The notes under the pieces: generated by a model
The model's database searches: none
What the model was told of the DNA's origin: nothing
What the model saw: the letters and a program-made list of their open reading frames with translations, nothing else
In this document: positions 1 to 8,123 of the stretch, one piece after another
Numbering within the stretch: position 1 is the stretch's first letter
How the letters are laid out: every line of letters begins with the position of its first letter
Assembly: GCA_023957115.1 (NCBI GenBank)
Contig: JAMLHN010000007.1
Location: forward strand, 1-64,000
Direction: 5' to 3'
Source: Thermomicrobiales bacterium
Lineage (GTDB): Bacteria; Chloroflexota; Chloroflexia; Thermomicrobiales; UBA6265
DNA: 64,000 nt
Translations under genes and position numbers: made by a program

Positions 1-283
1 ATGAGCTGCGATGGCCCTGCTCCCAACTCTCCCGCCGCTGGACCAAATTCCCGTCGTTCTTTATGCTTACCGCTTAGCCGCTGGACCGGGCGGATCGGTC
101 GTGCATACGCGCGGGCCGGATTCGTTCGTGAGCAGTGGTGGGTAAGTAATCGCCGAATCCGGCAATCCGACGGTGTGACAACCACGGTTCGACCCATGTC
201 ATGGCGGCAGATCGCCATGCGCCCGTCGGTGCTCGGACTGGCATTTGGACGAGACGTCTTCGCCTCGTCCCTCCGGAGGCCTC
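1..283. other. Region upstream of yidC, no confident gene
   Basis: No complete gene is supported here. In the usual order of this neighbourhood rnpA (RNase P protein) and yidD would lie just upstream of yidC. In the third forward frame, bases 3-80 read 25 codons to a stop that could be the tail of an RnpA protein, but no RnpA signature such as the basic RNRxKR motif is visible, so this is only a guess. The longer open frame covering 1-300 has no recognisable motif and overlaps the yidC start, so it was not accepted. The bases just before yidC hold a good ribosome binding site (GGAGG at 275-279). Confidence 0.4.
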
Positions 284-1417
284 GTGCTCGAATCGTTTGA
301 TCTCATTAGCGGAATCGCGCAGCCGCTGATCTCGTTCCCTTCACCTCCGGGTTGGAACGCCTACGTCGGTCTTCTGGAGAAGGCGCTCGACTTCCTGGCG
401 GTCCATCTACACAGCGCCGGGCTGGCCGTTGTCGTCTTCACCATCATCATCAAGACCCTGCTGCTCCCGCTGACGATCAAGGCGACGCGGTCGAGCAAGG
501 CCATGCAGGAACTGCAGCCCAAGATCAAGGAGCTGCAGAAGAAGTACGGCAAGGACAAGCAGAAGCTCTACCAGGAGACGACCAAGCTCTACGGGCAATA
601 CCAGGCCAATCCCATGGCCGGGTGCCTGCCGATGCTCATCCAGATGCCAATCTTCCTCGGGTTGTACCGGGCGATTCTGCATCTCTCCAACAACAACGTC
701 GATTTTTCGATTTCAGACTATTGGGCCGGGGGGTTCCTCTGGTTGCCAAGTCTGGCCGATCCGGACCCGTACCACATCCTGCCGATCATGGCGGGTGTGT
801 TCCAGTTCGTACAGACCAAGATGATGCGCCCGGCGGGGATGGGCAAGCCGTCCGACCCGCAGCAGGCCATGATGAACACGATGATGAACTTTCTGCCCAT
901 CACGGTCGTGCTCTTCGGGTGGGGATTCGCATCGGGCCCGGTCATCTACTGGGTGACCCAAAGTGTCTATTCCGTCGTGCAGCAATGGCTCATCACTGGC
1001 TGGGGTTCCATGAAAGACTGGTTCCCCTGGCTTCCCGAGCTGCCCGAGCACCGACGCCTGGGGTACAAGCCGCCGCGCGATCCATCGGAATTCCTCGTCT
1101 TGAGCGAAGACGGCACCCCGGTTCGTCCCAAGGGCGTCATGGGCTGGTTCCAGACCAAGATGGAAGAGGCGCAGGCGCAACAGGCGGCCCGGCAGGGCGC
1201 CGTGACGGTCGATGAGGACGTCGAGGTCGAAGCCGCTCCCAAGGCGGCCACCGCCCGGCCGGTCAAGAAGAGTAGCAAGAAGCACAGCGCGAAATCGTTG
1301 CAAGAGCAAGTCGACGAAGAAGTTGTTCCCGCCGAACCGGCCAAATCCAATGGACATTCGGCCAAGGGAGCGCCCAAGCGGACCCGCTCGACCCGAAAGA
1401 CCGCCCAATCGGGGTAG
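284..1417 (+). CDS. yidC: Membrane protein insertase YidC/Oxa1 family
   Basis: This is a 377-residue YidC/SpoIIIJ-type insertase that places proteins in the cytoplasmic membrane with or without SecYEG. It is the short form, lacking the large periplasmic domain of Gram-negative YidC. Visible features are a first hydrophobic segment near residues 45-65, the conserved arginine of the hydrophilic groove in KATRSSKAM, the amphipathic helix QELQPKIKELQKKYG, then PMAGCLPMLIQMPIFLGLYRA and two further membrane segments. The C-terminus is a long charged tail rich in Lys, Arg and Ser, typical of YidC that contacts the ribosome. I chose GTG at 284 because GGAGG lies 4 bases upstream; an in-frame TTG at 245 has no such site. 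jag follows 81 bases downstream, the normal partner. Confidence 0.95.
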   Translation: MLESFDLISGIAQPLISFPSPPGWNAYVGLLEKALDFLAVHLHSAGLAVVVFTIIIKTLLLPLTIKATRSSKAMQELQPKIKELQKKYGKDKQKLYQETTKLYGQYQANPMAGCLPMLIQMPIFLGLYRAILHLSNNNVDFSISDYWAGGFLWLPSLADPDPYHILPIMAGVFQFVQTKMMRPAGMGKPSDPQQAMMNTMMNFLPITVVLFGWGFASGPVIYWVTQSVYSVVQQWLITGWGSMKDWFPWLPELPEHRRLGYKPPRDPSEFLVLSEDGTPVRPKGVMGWFQTKMEEAQAQQAARQGAVTVDEDVEVEAAPKAATARPVKKSSKKHSAKSLQEQVDEEVVPAEPAKSNGHSAKGAPKRTRSTRKTAQSG

Positions 1418-1498
1418 TGCCAAATCGAACCCAGGCATCCTGATCGAGCGGCATCGTTCGACGGATGCGAACCAGAACAACGATGGAGCTCAGAACAG

Positions 1499-2311
1499 AT
1501 GGCGAACCGGATGACCAGCGTTGAAATCCAGGCCTTTTCCGTCGAAGAGGCAATTCGCCTCGCGCTCGAACAGCTCGACCTGACCGAAAATGACGTCGAT
1601 ATCGAGGTGCTGTCCGACGCCGGTCCGGATGAGGACGCCGAGGCCCTGGTTCGTGTCACCGCCAAGGGGATGGCCTCCCAGCCGATTCCGAGCGGAAAAT
1701 CCAGCCAGCAGGCGAGCCGGCCGAAATCGCCACGCCGTGCCCCGGGAGATCGCCCGTCGCAGCGGGGAGAGGGCCATCGCCGGGATCGCCAGCCGGCTCC
1801 GCCGCCCCGTGTCTACGATCCGAACCGTGCGGACTCCGAAGACGAGCTCATTGCGAAGGAGATCGTTTCCGAGCTGCTCGGTCACATGGGGATCTCGGCC
1901 GAGGTCGTCGCAACGGACAATCCGTCGTCGATGGACGCGACCGACGACCCACCAACGATCTTTATCGACATCCTGGGGCAGGATCTCGGGTTGTTGATCG
2001 GGCGTCGCGGCGAGCACCTCGCCCATCTGCAGTACATCGTCAATCTGATCGCCAACAAACGGCTGGGGGACTACACGCGGGTCATCGTCGATGTCGAGGC
2101 GTATCGCACCCGGCGTGAAGAGTCCCTCATTGCGCTCGCCGAGCGCGTCGCGCGTCAGGTCACGCGCAGCGGCCGCCCGATCGTCCTCGAACCGATGCCC
2201 CCCAACGAACGCCGGGTCGTCCATATGACCCTGCGCGAGCATCCCGAGGTCGCCACCGAGAGCAACGGCGAAGGCCAGGACCGTCGTATCACGGTCATGC
2301 CCCGCGCGTAG
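1499..2311 (+). CDS. jag: Jag/SpoIIIJ-associated RNA-binding protein (KhpB-like)
   Basis: A 270-residue Jag (KhpB/EloR) protein, an RNA-binding partner usually encoded beside yidC and linked in Gram-positives to cell elongation control. The order is a Jag-N domain at residues 1-55 (SVEIQAFSVEEAIRLALEQL), a basic Pro/Arg/Gln-rich linker at about 60-105, a KH domain with the loop LLIGRRGEH at about residues 160-170, and an R3H domain containing NERRVVHMTL near residue 240. ATG at 1499 has GGAG 10 bases upstream; ATG at 1511 would begin exactly at the Jag-N consensus and is a possible alternative. The stop codon lies 2 bases before a dispersed GAGTCCTG repeat. Confidence 0.94.
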   Translation: MANRMTSVEIQAFSVEEAIRLALEQLDLTENDVDIEVLSDAGPDEDAEALVRVTAKGMASQPIPSGKSSQQASRPKSPRRAPGDRPSQRGEGHRRDRQPAPPPRVYDPNRADSEDELIAKEIVSELLGHMGISAEVVATDNPSSMDATDDPPTIFIDILGQDLGLLIGRRGEHLAHLQYIVNLIANKRLGDYTRVIVDVEAYRTRREESLIALAERVARQVTRSGRPIVLEPMPPNERRVVHMTLREHPEVATESNGEGQDRRITVMPRA

Positions 2312-2313
2312 AC

Positions 2314-2344
2314 GAGTCCTGAGTCCTGGGTCCTGAGCCCTGAG
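2314..2344. repeat. Short heptad-like repeat after jag
   Basis: Four imperfect copies of GAGTCCTG follow the jag stop codon. The tract belongs to the G/A/T-rich family of short repeats seen after many genes in this window. The rest of the gap to 2603 shows no convincing gene: its open frame is only the upstream extension of the kinase reading frame and has no conserved sequence. Confidence 0.6.
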
Positions 2345-2603
2345 AAGAGTGCGCGAGCGATGGGGAGGCTCTCCGCCGATCCGGCGTATCTCATCAGCTT
2401 CACACTTCCCGGGCCAGCACCCGCTTCGCTGGACCCTGACTCAAGGCCCGATCCATGGACAATCACCCGTCCTCCTATCACAATGTCGCAATGATTGGGA
2501 AGAGAGGGGCAGATTGACTGAATCGAGCGGTGGACGACACGCATCACGGTCGGGGTCGCCTTCCCGGCGGCAGCCGCTGACGGGCTCGCGATCGTTATCC
2601 GGA

Positions 2604-3497
2604 ATGCAAACATCCAGAACACCCGAGTATCTCGTCATCGGGCATATCTGTGGCGATATCCAGGCCGACGGTTCAGTCGTGCTGGGAGGGACCGCGCTTT
2701 ATTCCGCGTTGACGGCCGCCCGGCTCGGTTGGCGTACGGCGGTCCTGACCCGCGGGGTCTTCGGTCGGGAGGTTGCCGGATATCAGATCCCGTCGCTCGA
2801 AGCGTATGCCGATGAGATCAGCATCATCGTGCAGGACGCCGAGACCCCCACGATGTTCATCAACGAATATACGAGCGGGCGACGGACCCAGAAGCTCCCC
2901 CAATGGGCCGGGCAAATCGACCTGCGCGGCCTGCCGCCCCACTGGCGCAACGCGCGCATCATCCATCTTGGCCCGATTGCTCAGGAGATCGACACGAAAC
3001 AGACCGGCTCCCTGACCCCGTATTTCCTGGGAGCAACCCCCCAGGGTTGGATGCGTGACTGGCCCAAACCGAATGGAGGCAAGATCACGCATAACCATCT
3101 CCGCCTGCCGAAAGAGCTCGTCAGCCGGCTCGATTGCATCATCGTCAGCCAGGAAGAGATTGCGCTCTGTCGCGACACGGTCGAAGCCGTCGGCGCGAAT
3201 CGACTCGGGGTGATCACCATGGGGCAGGACGGTGCAAAGGTGATCTACGGTGGCCAGCGGGCAAGTGTGCCGGCGTTCAAGATCGACGTGGCCGATCATA
3301 CCGGCGCGGGCGACACCTTTGCCGCTGCCTTTTTCATCGGGGCAACCGACCGTTCGATCTCGGCGCCGCGCGCGGCGCGCTTCGCCTCCGCCACCTCAGG
3401 TATGAGCCTGCGCGAGGTCGGCATGCACAGCATTCCGTCACGAGCCGAGGTCGAGGCGTTCATGCGCACCGCCGAGGAATTGCCTATTCGGAGTTAG
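2604..3497 (+). CDS. PfkB-family carbohydrate kinase
   Basis: A 297-residue member of the ribokinase/PfkB family, which phosphorylates sugars, nucleosides or related alcohols with ATP. The N-terminus has the family glycine signature (HICGDI, then VVLGGTALYSALTAARLG), and the C-terminal anion hole and catalytic base are in DHTGAGDTFAAAFF (GAGD near residue 234). The substrate cannot be read from the sequence. I placed the start at ATG 2604 because the family similarity begins there; the frame is open upstream to 2349 but that part is unlike the family. The gene lies between jag and mnmE, an unusual insertion into that cluster. The TAG stop is inside a dispersed repeat. Confidence 0.85.
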   Translation: MQTSRTPEYLVIGHICGDIQADGSVVLGGTALYSALTAARLGWRTAVLTRGVFGREVAGYQIPSLEAYADEISIIVQDAETPTMFINEYTSGRRTQKLPQWAGQIDLRGLPPHWRNARIIHLGPIAQEIDTKQTGSLTPYFLGATPQGWMRDWPKPNGGKITHNHLRLPKELVSRLDCIIVSQEEIALCRDTVEAVGANRLGVITMGQDGAKVIYGGQRASVPAFKIDVADHTGAGDTFAAAFFIGATDRSISAPRAARFASATSGMSLREVGMHSIPSRAEVEAFMRTAEELPIRS

Positions 3498-3687
3498 GAG
3501 TTGGGATTTGGGGGTTCGGGCGTGTTTGAAAAGGGGTCCGGAGTCCGGGGGCCGGAGGAGACCGAAGCGGCGAGTTTCGGGGCCTGAACGGCATGAAGCA
3601 CCCGAAACGCGGCGCCCATCAGGCCGCATAGTGAGCTTTCAAACACGACCTAGGAGTTGGCCCGCACACTCCAACACCCAACTCCCC
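3490..3687. repeat. Composite dispersed repeat between pfkB-like gene and mnmE
   Basis: The block opens with GGAGTTAGGAGTTGGGATTT and closes with CCAACACCCAACTCCCC, so its ends are inverted versions of the same motif. Inside, CGTGTTTGAAA at about 3520-3530 is inverted as TTTCAAACACG at about 3636-3646. The GTCCGGAGTCCGGGGGCC core and its flank recur in inverted orientation at 5966-6026. The stop codon of the upstream kinase gene falls inside the first motif. Confidence 0.75.
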
Positions 3688-3694
3688 ATCAGCC

Positions 3695-5101
3695 ATGCTC
3701 GACTCAGCAACCATCGCTGCCATTAGCACGCCTCCCGGACAGGGCGGACTCGGGGTCATCCGAATCAGCGGGCCGGAAGCAGCCGGGATCGGCGCCGCCA
3801 TCTTCCGATCCGCGACCGGACGACCTCTCCGACTCACGCCAGAGCGCTCGCACCGGGTCTTCTATGGCCGGATCGTCGATCCAGTCGACGAGCGGTTGAT
3901 CGACGAAGTTCTGCTCACCTGGCTGGCATCCCCGCACAGCTATACCACCGAGGACACGGTCGAGATCTCCTGCCACGGTGGGCGGTTGCCCTTGCAGGAG
4001 ACCTTGCGCGTCGTCATGGCGGCTGGAGCCAGGCATGCCGAACCCGGGGAATTCACGCTGCGCGCGTTTCTCAACGGCAGGCTCGATCTGGCGCAGGCGG
4101 AAGCCGTGCTCGACGTCATCTCGGCGCGAACCGCCGAGGGGTTGCAATTGGCCCTGGGGGACCTGCGGGGCGATATCACCCGGCGGTTGGCCCCGGCGCG
4201 AAACGCCATCGTCTCGCTGCTGGCCTATCTGGATGCCGCCGCCGACTTTCCCGACGATGAGATCCCCTCGACCGATGTCGATGCCGATCTCTCGGTCGCG
4301 CATGCCGCACTGGAAGCGGTCATCGAAGGATCGCGCGCCGGGCAGCTGATTCGGGATGGGGCGCAGGTCGCGCTCGTCGGGCGGCCGAATGTTGGCAAGA
4401 GCTCGTTGCTCAATGCGCTCCTGCGGAGCGAACGGGCCATCGTGACGCCGGTTGCCGGGACGACGCGCGACATCGTGACCGAGAGCGCCCATATCGATGG
4501 CTTGCCGGTCACACTGCTCGATACGGCCGGTATCACCGAGACCGAAGATTTGGTAGAACAATTGGGGATCGAACGGAGCCGGCGCGCGCTGGCATCGTCT
4601 GCGGCCGCGCTTCTGGTCCTCGATGGGGCGACCGCTCCAACCGATGCCGATCGTGAGATCGCCCGGCTGATCGCGGAACGGCTGCCGGAGTCGCACTCCG
4701 GGAACACCGGGGTGGCGATCGTTGTCAACAAGAGTGACCTGCCGGAGCAAGCCGATCAATCGGCGGTCGTCGACATCGTGCCCGGCGCGCCAATCGTGCG
4801 GCTCTCATGTCATACGGGAGACGGATTGCCCGAGCTCGAACGCGCCATCGGGCAGCTGCTCAGATCGGATCTGGCGACCCATGCGCAGCCAGCGTTGTTG
4901 AATGCCCGCCAGCACTGGGCAATCGAGCGCGCGCTGGAGCATCTGGAGCTCGCCGGGGCCACCCGCACGGCTGGGCTCCCGATCGATCTCATGGCGACCG
5001 ATGTGCGGGCCGCGCTGCACGCCATCGGTGAGGTCACCGGTGAGGCGGTCGACGACGCCGTGCTGGCCGAGATCTTCAGTCGATTCTGTATAGGAAAGTA
5101 G
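3695..5101 (+). CDS. mnmE: tRNA uridine-5-carboxymethylaminomethyl modification GTPase MnmE
   Basis: A 468-residue MnmE (TrmE), which with MnmG adds carboxymethylaminomethyl or related groups to C5 of the wobble uridine in certain tRNAs. The N-terminal folate-binding domain covers about 1-120 (TIAAISTPPGQGGLGVIRISG, GEFTLRAFLNGRLDL), followed by a helical domain with an inserted G domain. The G domain has G1 GRPNVGKSS near residue 229, G2 GTTRD, G3 DTAG and G4 NKSD. The protein ends in FCIGK, the hallmark C-terminus whose cysteine is needed for activity. Full length and intact. The start is ATG 3695, where family similarity begins. mnmG is not downstream here. Confidence 0.97.
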   Translation: MLDSATIAAISTPPGQGGLGVIRISGPEAAGIGAAIFRSATGRPLRLTPERSHRVFYGRIVDPVDERLIDEVLLTWLASPHSYTTEDTVEISCHGGRLPLQETLRVVMAAGARHAEPGEFTLRAFLNGRLDLAQAEAVLDVISARTAEGLQLALGDLRGDITRRLAPARNAIVSLLAYLDAAADFPDDEIPSTDVDADLSVAHAALEAVIEGSRAGQLIRDGAQVALVGRPNVGKSSLLNALLRSERAIVTPVAGTTRDIVTESAHIDGLPVTLLDTAGITETEDLVEQLGIERSRRALASSAAALLVLDGATAPTDADREIARLIAERLPESHSGNTGVAIVVNKSDLPEQADQSAVVDIVPGAPIVRLSCHTGDGLPELERAIGQLLRSDLATHAQPALLNARQHWAIERALEHLELAGATRTAGLPIDLMATDVRAALHAIGEVTGEAVDDAVLAEIFSRFCIGK

Positions 5102-5174
5102 CTGCCGGGGCGCGCATTCTACACTTGCGGTATGCCCTCGGGATCGGCCCGCGGGCGGATCTGGGGGAATCTCC

Positions 5175-5447
5175 GTGTCGGATCAGCGCGAGATCATCGA
5201 GGTCGAGGACTTTCGTGTCGTCGGCGAAATAGAAGAACCGCTCGATGATACCGAGCATGTGCCTGCCAGTGGTCCGCCACCGGGGACGGAATGGTCTGGC
5301 CGGGTCTACACGACATCCGGGGGCGGAGGATGTTGCCTGGGGATGTCTGCCACGCTCTTGGTGATCGGCGTGATCTTCATCCTGGGTCTCTGCGCCTTTG
5401 TCATGCTGATCGCCCGCCTCGTCGGCTGGGCAATTCCGGGCCTATGA
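5175..5447 (+). CDS. Small membrane protein of unknown function
   Basis: A 90-residue protein with an acidic N-terminal half (EIIEVEDFRVVGEIEEPLDDTE), a Gly-rich stretch ending in a Cys pair (GGGGCCLG) and one strongly hydrophobic helix at about residues 57-82. The GTG start has GGGGGA 6-7 bases upstream. Its TGA stop overlaps the ATG of the next gene (ATGA at 5444-5447), so the two are probably translationally coupled. No family is recognised. Confidence 0.7.
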   Translation: MSDQREIIEVEDFRVVGEIEEPLDDTEHVPASGPPPGTEWSGRVYTTSGGGGCCLGMSATLLVIGVIFILGLCAFVMLIARLVGWAIPGL

Positions 5448-5935
5448 GTGCGCGGGATGCCACGATCCGCGACTTCGAACCTCGCGACCAGGAGGTTGTG
5501 CGCTCGCTGGTGCTCGCCGGTCTGGGCGAGCATTGGGGATACATCGACGAAACCCTGAATCCAGATTTGGATGACATCGCTGCGGCCTATCCGGCGGACC
5601 GTGCCCGCGTTCTGGTGGCTGAGGATCGGCAAGGACAGATCGTTGGGTGTGGATGCGTCGTTCAGGAGGAAGGTGCAATCGGCCGGCTGGTGCGCATGAG
5701 CGTGGCGCGAGCGGCACGAGGACGTGGACTCGGTCGCCGGCTCGTCACCGAGCTGGAAGCGATTGCCGTCGCCTGGGGGTGCACCCGCCTCGTCTGCGAG
5801 ACGACGCACGACTGGACCGATGCTATCGCGCTCTATCGCAGCGCCGGTTTCACCGAGGTCGATGTGCGCGACGGAGATCGCCATTTCGAGAAACAGCTTC
5901 CCGCTGCTGTTGAGGAGTTCGGAGTTGGGATTTAG
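5444..5935 (+). CDS. GNAT-family N-acetyltransferase
   Basis: A 163-residue GCN5-related acetyltransferase, which moves an acetyl group from acetyl-CoA to an amine substrate that cannot be named here. The acetyl-CoA pyrophosphate loop is visible as RAARGRGLGRRL (motif A) at about residues 88-99, followed by TTHDWTDAIALYRSAGF, the usual motif B region before the last strands. ATG 5444 overlaps the stop of the small membrane protein gene. The last residues (EEFGVGI) and the TAG stop are encoded by a dispersed repeat that runs into the gene end, so the native C-terminus may have been replaced or extended by repeat insertion. Confidence 0.88.
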   Translation: MSARDATIRDFEPRDQEVVRSLVLAGLGEHWGYIDETLNPDLDDIAAAYPADRARVLVAEDRQGQIVGCGCVVQEEGAIGRLVRMSVARAARGRGLGRRLVTELEAIAVAWGCTRLVCETTHDWTDAIALYRSAGFTEVDVRDGDRHFEKQLPAAVEEFGVGI

Positions 5936-6026
5936 GAGTTGGGAACCACGACGAACGCTCGTTTCTTCGATCTCCTCCGGGCCCCCGGACTCCGGGCTCC
6001 GGACTCGTTTCAAACACGCCCTAACT
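5912..6026. repeat. Inverted copy of the 3.5-kb composite repeat
   Basis: The left part, 5912-5945, carries GGAGTTGGGATTTAGGAGTT, which ends the acetyltransferase gene. The right part, 5966-6026, reads CTCCTCCGGGCCCCCGGACT, then TTTCAAACACGCCC and CTAACTCCCC. It is the reverse complement of the segment near 3516-3570. The right end also gives the stop codon of the minus-strand gene that ends at 6021, so one repeat block closes two convergent genes. Confidence 0.75.
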
Positions 6027-6443
6027 CCCCTTCGGCCGGTTGACGACCAAATCGAACGCTGTCCGGGCGATTTCCTCCCCTTCGCAGCGCAAGATCAGTG
6101 CAAACCGTCCTTCACGCTCTAATGTCACCGGGCCGAGACGGAGCGCTAGGGGGACGACCTGATCCGTTCCGTCCTTGAGCTGAGCGGGACGCCCCACCCG
6201 AATCTCCGCCCGGACCGAGGTCGTCAGCAGCGGCTGACCATCCTCGTTCTCGATTTGCAGCTCGATCGGATGGGGACGATTGGTTTCGGTCCAGGGCACG
6301 ACCACCCGGATTGCGGTTTCGAACGATCGCGTCACGGGAAGCTGCGTTGCCGTCAGGCGCGCCCATCCGCCGCCGAGGATGTAGAGCTTTCCGTTCGCAA
6401 CCTGCGCCGAATCGACCAGGAGAAAACAATCGATTCGTGGCAC
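6021..6443 (-). CDS. Conserved hypothetical protein, DUF6941-like
   Basis: A 140-residue protein that begins with PRIDCFLLVDSAQVANGKLYILGGGW, a pattern I associate with small proteins annotated as DUF6941. That assignment is from memory of the pattern and not tested. It looks like an all-beta domain (EIRVGRPAQL, RFALILRCEGEEIARTAF), with no catalytic motif, signal peptide or membrane segment. I chose GTG at 6443 because GAGGAGG lies 5 bases upstream on the minus strand; the open frame continues further without a site. It follows the VOC gene by 25 bases in the same direction, so the two are likely one transcript. Its stop is in the repeat. Confidence 0.72.
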   Translation of the reverse strand: MPRIDCFLLVDSAQVANGKLYILGGGWARLTATQLPVTRSFETAIRVVVPWTETNRPHPIELQIENEDGQPLLTTSVRAEIRVGRPAQLKDGTDQVVPLALRLGPVTLEREGRFALILRCEGEEIARTAFDLVVNRPKGS

Positions 6444-6468
6444 AGATTCCTCCTCGAAGATGTCGCGG

Positions 6469-6870
6469 TTAGCTGCCGATCGGGGTGCAAATCTCGATGA
6501 GGACGCCGTGCGGATCGCGTACCCACGCGACCGTCTGTCCCCAGGGTTTGGTTTCCGCCGGCACCAGCAGCTGTGCCCCAGCGTCGAGTGCACGTGTCAC
6601 CGCCGCTGCGACATCCGCTGTGGCGAACGCCAGCTCGGTCCCAAACGGGGGATTTGCCAGGGAATGTCGCAAGAAACCATGCTCGAAATGCGATGCACCG
6701 AGCGCCTCCGATGCAAATGAGAGCGTCGTCGATCCGGTTTGGAGCTCGCCATAGTCACCATCTGGTGAGACGAACCCCTGTTCGAACCCAAATGCGCTGG
6801 AGTAGAACTCGAGCGCGCGCCGCACATCGGGCACATAAACGATCGTATAGCTGAACCGAACATCGCTCAT
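6469..6870 (-). CDS. VOC-family (glyoxalase/bleomycin-resistance fold) protein
   Basis: A 133-residue single-chain vicinal-oxygen-chelate protein with two beta-alpha-beta-beta-beta repeats. The first starts FSYTIVYVPDVRRALEFYSSAFGFE and the second FGTELAFATADVAAAVTRAL, ending in the usual WVRDPHGVLIEI strand with its metal-type glutamate. Family members include metal-dependent lyases and dioxygenases and antibiotic-binding proteins; the substrate is not predictable. It is the first gene of a probable two-gene minus-strand unit with the DUF6941-like gene. A LexA-like palindrome lies 56 bases upstream of its start, so DNA-damage control is possible. Confidence 0.88.
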   Translation of the reverse strand: MSDVRFSYTIVYVPDVRRALEFYSSAFGFEQGFVSPDGDYGELQTGSTTLSFASEALGASHFEHGFLRHSLANPPFGTELAFATADVAAAVTRALDAGAQLLVPAETKPWGQTVAWVRDPHGVLIEICTPIGS

Positions 6871-6925
6871 GGTAGCTCCAGTCTATCAAGTCCCGGAGAG
6901 GGATCTCTGTCTCTCTTCTCACCAT

Positions 6926-6939
6926 AGAACGAATGTTCT
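6926..6939. promoter_or_regulatory. LexA-box-like palindrome upstream of VOC gene
   Basis: The sequence AGAACGAATGTTCT has perfect AGAAC/GTTCT arms around a 4-base centre. It fits the Bacillus-type LexA consensus GAACRNRYGTTC. It lies 56 bases upstream of the VOC gene start, in promoter range. A second box of the same form is at 54720-54735. Confidence 0.5.
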
Positions 6940-6980
6940 CAGTAGTCAATTGCACCGTGGTCGATTCGCCTCGTCCAGAT

Positions 6981-7010
6981 CCTAGAATCCCAGCTCCCAA
7001 CTCCCTCAAC
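6981..7010. repeat. Short dispersed repeat (CCCAACTCCC type)
   Basis: CTAGAATCCCAGCTCCCAAC followed by TCCC is the complement-strand form of the GGAGTTGGGATT repeat. It lies in the divergent gap between the VOC gene and the methyltransferase gene. Confidence 0.6.
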
Positions 7011-7063
7011 CCCATCTGCTACATTGACCGAGGACATCGACCCCAATCGGGAGCAGCTTTTTC

Positions 7064-7867
7064 GTGAATCAGAATCCGACCCAACTGGCAACTGCCGGCG
7101 AAGCTTACGAGCCGTTGACCGGACGTTGGAGCCGCATGGTCGCTCCCCTGTTTCTGGAGTGGATCGACGCTGGTCGCAACGGCCGCTGGCTCGATGTCGG
7201 ATGCGGTACCGGTGCACTGATTCAGGCGATTCTCGATGCAGAGGAACCGAAGGAAGTGGTCGGGGTCGATCCCTCGTCCGCCTACATTGCCTATGCCCGG
7301 CGTGAGATCCGCGATCCGCGGGTTCGCTACGAGGTCGGCGATGCACGCGCGTTGCCGGTGGCGTCGAATCAATACGACGCCGTCGTCTCCGGTCTGGTCA
7401 TCAATGTCCTGCCGCCATCGGGTCAGCTGAGCGCCGTTCGCGAGATGACGCGGGCCGCCCGGCGCGGCGGAACCGTGGGCGCCTATGTCTGGGACTACGC
7501 CGGCGGCCTGGCGCCGCGCGCGCTGTTCTGGAGCGTGGCGACCGCGCTCGACCCGGCGGCGGAGGAGCTCGACGAGCGCGTCCAGTATCCCATCTGCCAA
7601 CCGGATCAGCTCGCGCGTCTTTTTCAGTCGGCCGGCTTGCATGCGGTGGAAACAGCCGACATCGAGCTCGAAGCCACGTTCAGTGATTTCGAGGACTATT
7701 GGGATCCCTTCCTGGCTGGCTACGGACCGGCGAGCGCCTACCTGCTTTCGCTTCCAGCCGATGCCCAACAAGCACTTCGCGACCGCCTGAGGGCGGAGCT
7801 TCCCGCCGCAGAGTATGAGCCGTTCCGGCTCCCAATTCGGGCGTTCAGCGTCCGCGGTGTCAAGTAG
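7064..7867 (+). CDS. Class I SAM-dependent methyltransferase
   Basis: A 267-residue methyltransferase of the Rossmann-like class I fold. Motif I is WLDVGCGTGAL near residues 45-55, the acidic residue that binds the SAM ribose is in VVGVDPSS, and motif II/III regions are YEVGDARALP and YDAVVSGLVINVLP. A large C-terminal part (about 150-267) carries the substrate-binding region, but the substrate is not evident. The GTG at 7064 has GGGAGCAG about 8 bases upstream. It starts a plus-strand run and has no obvious functional link to its neighbours. Confidence 0.88.
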   Translation: MNQNPTQLATAGEAYEPLTGRWSRMVAPLFLEWIDAGRNGRWLDVGCGTGALIQAILDAEEPKEVVGVDPSSAYIAYARREIRDPRVRYEVGDARALPVASNQYDAVVSGLVINVLPPSGQLSAVREMTRAARRGGTVGAYVWDYAGGLAPRALFWSVATALDPAAEELDERVQYPICQPDQLARLFQSAGLHAVETADIELEATFSDFEDYWDPFLAGYGPASAYLLSLPADAQQALRDRLRAELPAAEYEPFRLPIRAFSVRGVK

Positions 7868-8123
7868 CAAAGACGTCATCATTCCTCGGTGTCAACTGCC
7901 GGGGTCATTTTGGACACCTCCTCCCGGTTTTGGAGCGTACGAACGCACCTTATTTTGCGGCGCGGATTGACTGCGCGTCATGGAAGATCGCGCGCAAATA
8001 GACGCGTTCTCGGCTATACTGCAGCGCAGAATCAATCGACGATGGCCCCCGATCGCCATCACCGCGCGCGGCGCCCCCGAATGCGTCGTGTTCGCTGTGG
8101 CGTCGGTGAGATGCGACAGCGCA

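Noticed and set aside
1..300. 99-residue open frame at the left edge
   Set aside because: It overlaps the yidC start, has no motif, and lies in another frame than any expected neighbour.
3704..4759. 351-residue minus-strand open frame opposite mnmE
   Set aside because: It is a shadow of mnmE caused by high GC content; mnmE has all its GTPase motifs.
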